From: Stratiolaelaps scimitus
Lineage: Eukaryota; Arthropoda; Arachnida; Mesostigmata; Laelapidae
NCBI GenBank assembly: GCA_019614645.1
Contig: JABWDB010000034.1
Coordinates: forward strand, 930,001 to 994,000
DNA: 64,000 bases
Reading direction: 5' to 3'
The position numbers and the translations under genes are program-made. The notes under the pieces were generated by a model. That model saw only the letters and a list, made by a program, of their open reading frames with translations. It was not told the DNA's origin and ran no database searches. Below, one piece after another: positions 60,552 through 64,000 of the stretch. Numbering within the stretch: the first letter of the stretch is position 1; the number at the start of each line of letters is the position of its first letter.

Positions 60552-62900
60552 ACAATAAATCATATATCTATATATATATGTTCTATATGCATGTAGATAA
60601 GTCAACAGCTAGCGAAACGGATCCCTACGAACGGTGATGCAACCGGCTGATGATTCGGAGCCGGCCCCCTCTCCTTTCCATAGTAGCGGTCTATGAAGCC
60701 ATTACACACAACGCCAAAGAGATACTCAACACCGATGTGTAACTGTGGCCACGAAGTGTGAACAATGAAATCCAGCAGTGCCGGTGGCACGAAAACACCG
60801 GCGTTTCGTTGAAACACTGTACGCGGCCATAGAGACAACGTCAGGGATCTCCGCAACGGACGTCAGCCGCATATCCGCTCGAGTCGACCTCAAGTGTGAG
60901 GACCTCCGCTCGTATCTGTGCTCCCTTTGAGCTTTCCGATACGCACCGACTGACTAAGTGGCTGGCTGACTCCTTCGTCTTGTCGCGTTTTTCCCACATT
61001 GGACATATACGAATGTATCTCGCATTTTCGCAGACGGCCCCAAACACTTCCGTCGCCACTTGCTGCCAATTGGCCCAGTTTCACTATATTGGCCAACGTT
61101 CGTTGCTTCATACAACATCGTCGCTGTTGTTACAACATTACCGTGGCAGTTTAATCTGGGCGCCGTGGCGACTGACACCCGTTGAGTGACAGTACTTGGA
61201 TGCCCTAACAGCAGCAGCAGCAGCAGCAGCATCAGTAATAGGGATTTGCCACTATCATCATATTCGCAGCGACATCGGCGTGTCCAATGTTGACGAGATG
61301 CGCTTGTCGGTATCTCTTTATGTATCTACCCATCTATGTGGTTGTCGCATTTCGACGAGCCACATGGCAGCCGAGAAACAGAACTCAGAACTCTGCCGGC
61401 GACATCAGCCCCTATCCAGGGCCCTTATTTTACCGTTACGTCTGTTGCCGTTATTACGACGACGCTGTTGACGCTACCGCTGCAGCGATCACCATTGCCG
61501 CTCATCGAATGGCCAAATACAGCCACTCGGCGCCTGATACAGCCACCCAATGCATCGGGCAGTCAGTCTGCCCTGCGGAAAGAGCAACTATCTACCTAAC
61601 CTAAATTCATCACCTATTGCCGACAAACAGAGCGGCGGCAGTCGAAGCAATGTTCCGTTTGCCCGACAATGCTTGCGGCGACGCGAACGCCGACATCGGT
61701 GGCCTGATCCGACAGTGTGTTCTGAAGCTGACTTGCTCTACTAATCGGCATCACAGCAGGTTTCACTGACTTGTCCGTGTATAAACACCCAGCATGGCTG
61801 AGAGTGGACGGTGCTAGCCTACATTAGGACCCTTGTGCTGGCCGCGCGGGCCAGCTAAGAGGTATATATATATATATATATATATATACACGGCATAACA
61901 GTCTATGTCATAGCCGAAATAATCGTTTCCACAAGACTACATTAGCGAAACAATACCACACCATCTGTATCTAGGTATTATATCGTTGACGGAGAAGTAC
62001 CTCGCCGGATGGTTAAACTGTTGTTCGGATACACAGTCGTACCGCTGACCCGATCATTTTGTCTGTCCGCACGAGTCGAACGAAGTCAAGAGAAAAGACA
62101 GGACAGGTGGGCGGCATTAGGGTGCCGCAGGATGCAGGACTAGTGCACCACGATGCGCAGGACCATGTCGACATAGTGGAAGAACGATGAAAAGTCAGCT
62201 GTGCCGAGGGAAGAAGAGAAAAAGGCAGAGGGCCGATAGCCACTGTGCAATTTTATCAATGGAAGTGTGTACTTTTGACGAAGAGCTGTGTCTTGTCCGT
62301 TTCCGTCACTTTTTCTATTGGTTAAATCTGTTCGGCGATTTCTTGCCACTTTCTTGCAGGGCCGCTATTACTGGACCTTTGCTGTGTTTCTTGAGCTGAC
62401 CCTCAGCTGTTCTACCCCTATGTAACAGGCCTCAGTACTTAATCTTTAGGTATTACTTTGAGGACCAATCGGGGCCACGTTTGACGATGTCGCCTACGCT
62501 TCTCGTACCTGGCAAGAATCCCCAGATAAAGAAAGCTGATAAAGAACTTCAAGGATTCTCCGCGTCTGACACGATCCGAACCCAACCTATTACTGGACCC
62601 TTGCGACGGTTGCTTCAACTCGATTCGGCTCCATAGTGTGGTCCCGTAATGCTAGAGACATTAGCGGGCTTTTCACAGAATCGCTACCGGAAAGCAAGCT
62701 GGAGGAATCTAGCCGTACACGAACCTGCATAAAGTCTTGCTGCAAGCTGCGAGTCTATCGTCAGCCAGCGACATCCGATAACGCGATGCAATTGCCTGCC
62801 AAAGGAGGGGGGGATGGCCGTTTCGGAACAGGGACAAAACCAGCGTTCGTTATCAATTGAAGAGATTTCCTAACGGGACTAAGTATGGCGCCTCGTCACC

Positions 62901-63618
62901 GACACTTCACACCACCAGACACCGACGGCAGCAGACACTGTCCGAGTGTTGTGAGCTGTGAGTCTCTTGAGAAGTGCTGCAGAACTCACGTATGGCTTCC
63001 GTGCGAAGTTCAGCTTTTATCTGATAGACGGCCTTAACCTGATATGGTAGTGGTGCCACGCACAATCATATAATCAAATTAAAAGTTGATATTAAATCAA
63101 TCTGATACTGGTTAGCTCATGCGGCGAAGCTCGCTGCCGACCGGATAACGCAGACGATAGCGAAGCTCGAACAATGACCAGTTGACACTTGCAAGCTAAA
63201 AACATCTACATCAGTGACTATTCGATAAAAACTAGGCGATCTGATGTCACACACACACACACACACACACGAATAAAAAAAAACCAACAATCACTACGCC
63301 CTGTATTCCAAGCCAGCTGCGATCAGCATTGATCTGAGACAGCTTCAGCCAAAACAGCTTTCAGCGTTCACTAGAAGTCAACGCGTAGATCCGTTATCAC
63401 TTGGGCACTTTTCGCTTCGCGCCTACACACGCCGTGTGCGCATTTATGAATGACACAAGAGCAACGATGGCAACGACACAGATAAGCTACAATACAATGG
63501 CACGCACCAATATGTCTCCTTAAGCATCGTCAATAGTGTACATAACACATTCAACAACATTCGCTAATAATGCTCACACTATATAGAAGTACAATACTAT
63601 ATATGGCATCTCGCAGGA

Positions 63619-63661
<43 letters not shown>

Positions 63662-64000
63662 CTCTCGCGCATAGCGTCCGCCTGATAGTAGCATTCTAGT
63701 TGGCGACAACGTCAACTACGATACGCCCATACGGGTGTATCTAGGTACCCAGACGACTTATGCTGCTGTATGATGATAATAATTAGCGGACGAAGCGAAC
63801 GCAATCTCCTTGTTTGTATTGTGTGTACAAGGCGAACATGAATGGCGTATAATATTGTAACGACAGCGTTATCGGCCTTATCGTCGTCAAGCAATGACTG
63901 TATGGATGCCCTGGGGCGTCCTGCAGCCTATTTTCAATAGCAAATGTTGTTTCACTGTCCTAACCCGATCTTGGCCTTCACCTGTCGACGCAGAGTGCTC
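62901..64000. other. Right-end non-coding stretch
   Basis: Contains (CA)n at 63249-63270 and a (TA)n array at 63622-63660. No coding frame is supported. Confidence 0.5.
63622..63660. repeat. (TA)n microsatellite
   Basis: Perfect TA run of about 39 bp. Confidence 0.96.

Larger units (their letters stand above)
54036..62900. other. GC-rich region without a recognised gene
   Basis: Higher GC than the rest, with CpG-dense parts at about 57240-57780 and 60010-60470, and many (CAG)/(CTG) triplet runs (57425-57475, 57860-57876, 58661-58686, 59441-59458, 61208-61230). Long frames on both strands (58200-58745 minus, 181 codons; 60056-60442 plus; 54036-54365 plus; 55561-55677 minus) are open largely because of base composition. 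None carries a motif I recognise. It may include promoter or 5' UTR DNA of a gene outside the window. Confidence 0.4.

Overview
The window is eukaryotic nuclear DNA. Its genes are split by GT-AG introns, there are tRNA-derived SINE copies, decayed LINE pieces, a Tc1/mariner-type MITE, and more than forty (TA)n microsatellites. Protein sequences and intron layout point to an animal, most likely an arthropod (a mite or tick would fit), but no marker in the sequence fixes the species. Nothing prokaryotic (operons, ribosome binding sites, CRISPR) is present. All exon coordinates were read by hand from reading frame, splice consensus and family similarity.

Layout, left to right. 862-4411 (minus): a six-exon CDK8 gene, the Mediator kinase. 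4412-9411: mostly non-coding, with a decayed LINE reverse transcriptase (6283-7040), a roughly 30-bp minisatellite (8265-8373) and one unexplained open frame (4985-5333, minus). 9412-13538 (minus): an eight-exon TTC17-like TPR gene encoding about 493 residues, equal to only the N-terminal part of vertebrate TTC17. 14639-15895 (plus): an intronless 418-residue protein with a P-element/THAP9-type helix-turn-helix region and no catalytic domain, divergent from TTC17. 17360-18394 (plus): a two-exon UPF0488 (C8orf33-like) gene with an expanded Ser/Pro tail. 24505-38838 (minus): three coding exons of a TMEM256 (DUF423) membrane protein spread over 14 kb; its first coding exon was not found.

From about 39 kb to the right end I recognise no conserved gene. 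This part holds many simple repeats, SINEs at 41.2, 42.8 and 51.3 kb, a 257-bp MITE at 43034-43290, short perfect or near-perfect hairpins, and CpG-rich stretches (about 57.2-57.8 and 60.0-60.5 kb) with open frames that look mostly like low-complexity artefacts. It may be intergenic or belong to long introns or 5' regions of genes outside the window, including the missing start of TMEM256.

The genes are not a functional cluster: they are housekeeping or conserved genes (transcription kinase, TPR scaffold, small membrane protein, UPF0488) plus one transposase-derived gene. I found no convincing new multi-gene system. The best items for a second look are the MITE, the transposase-derived protein, the short TTC17, the SINE family and the hairpins.
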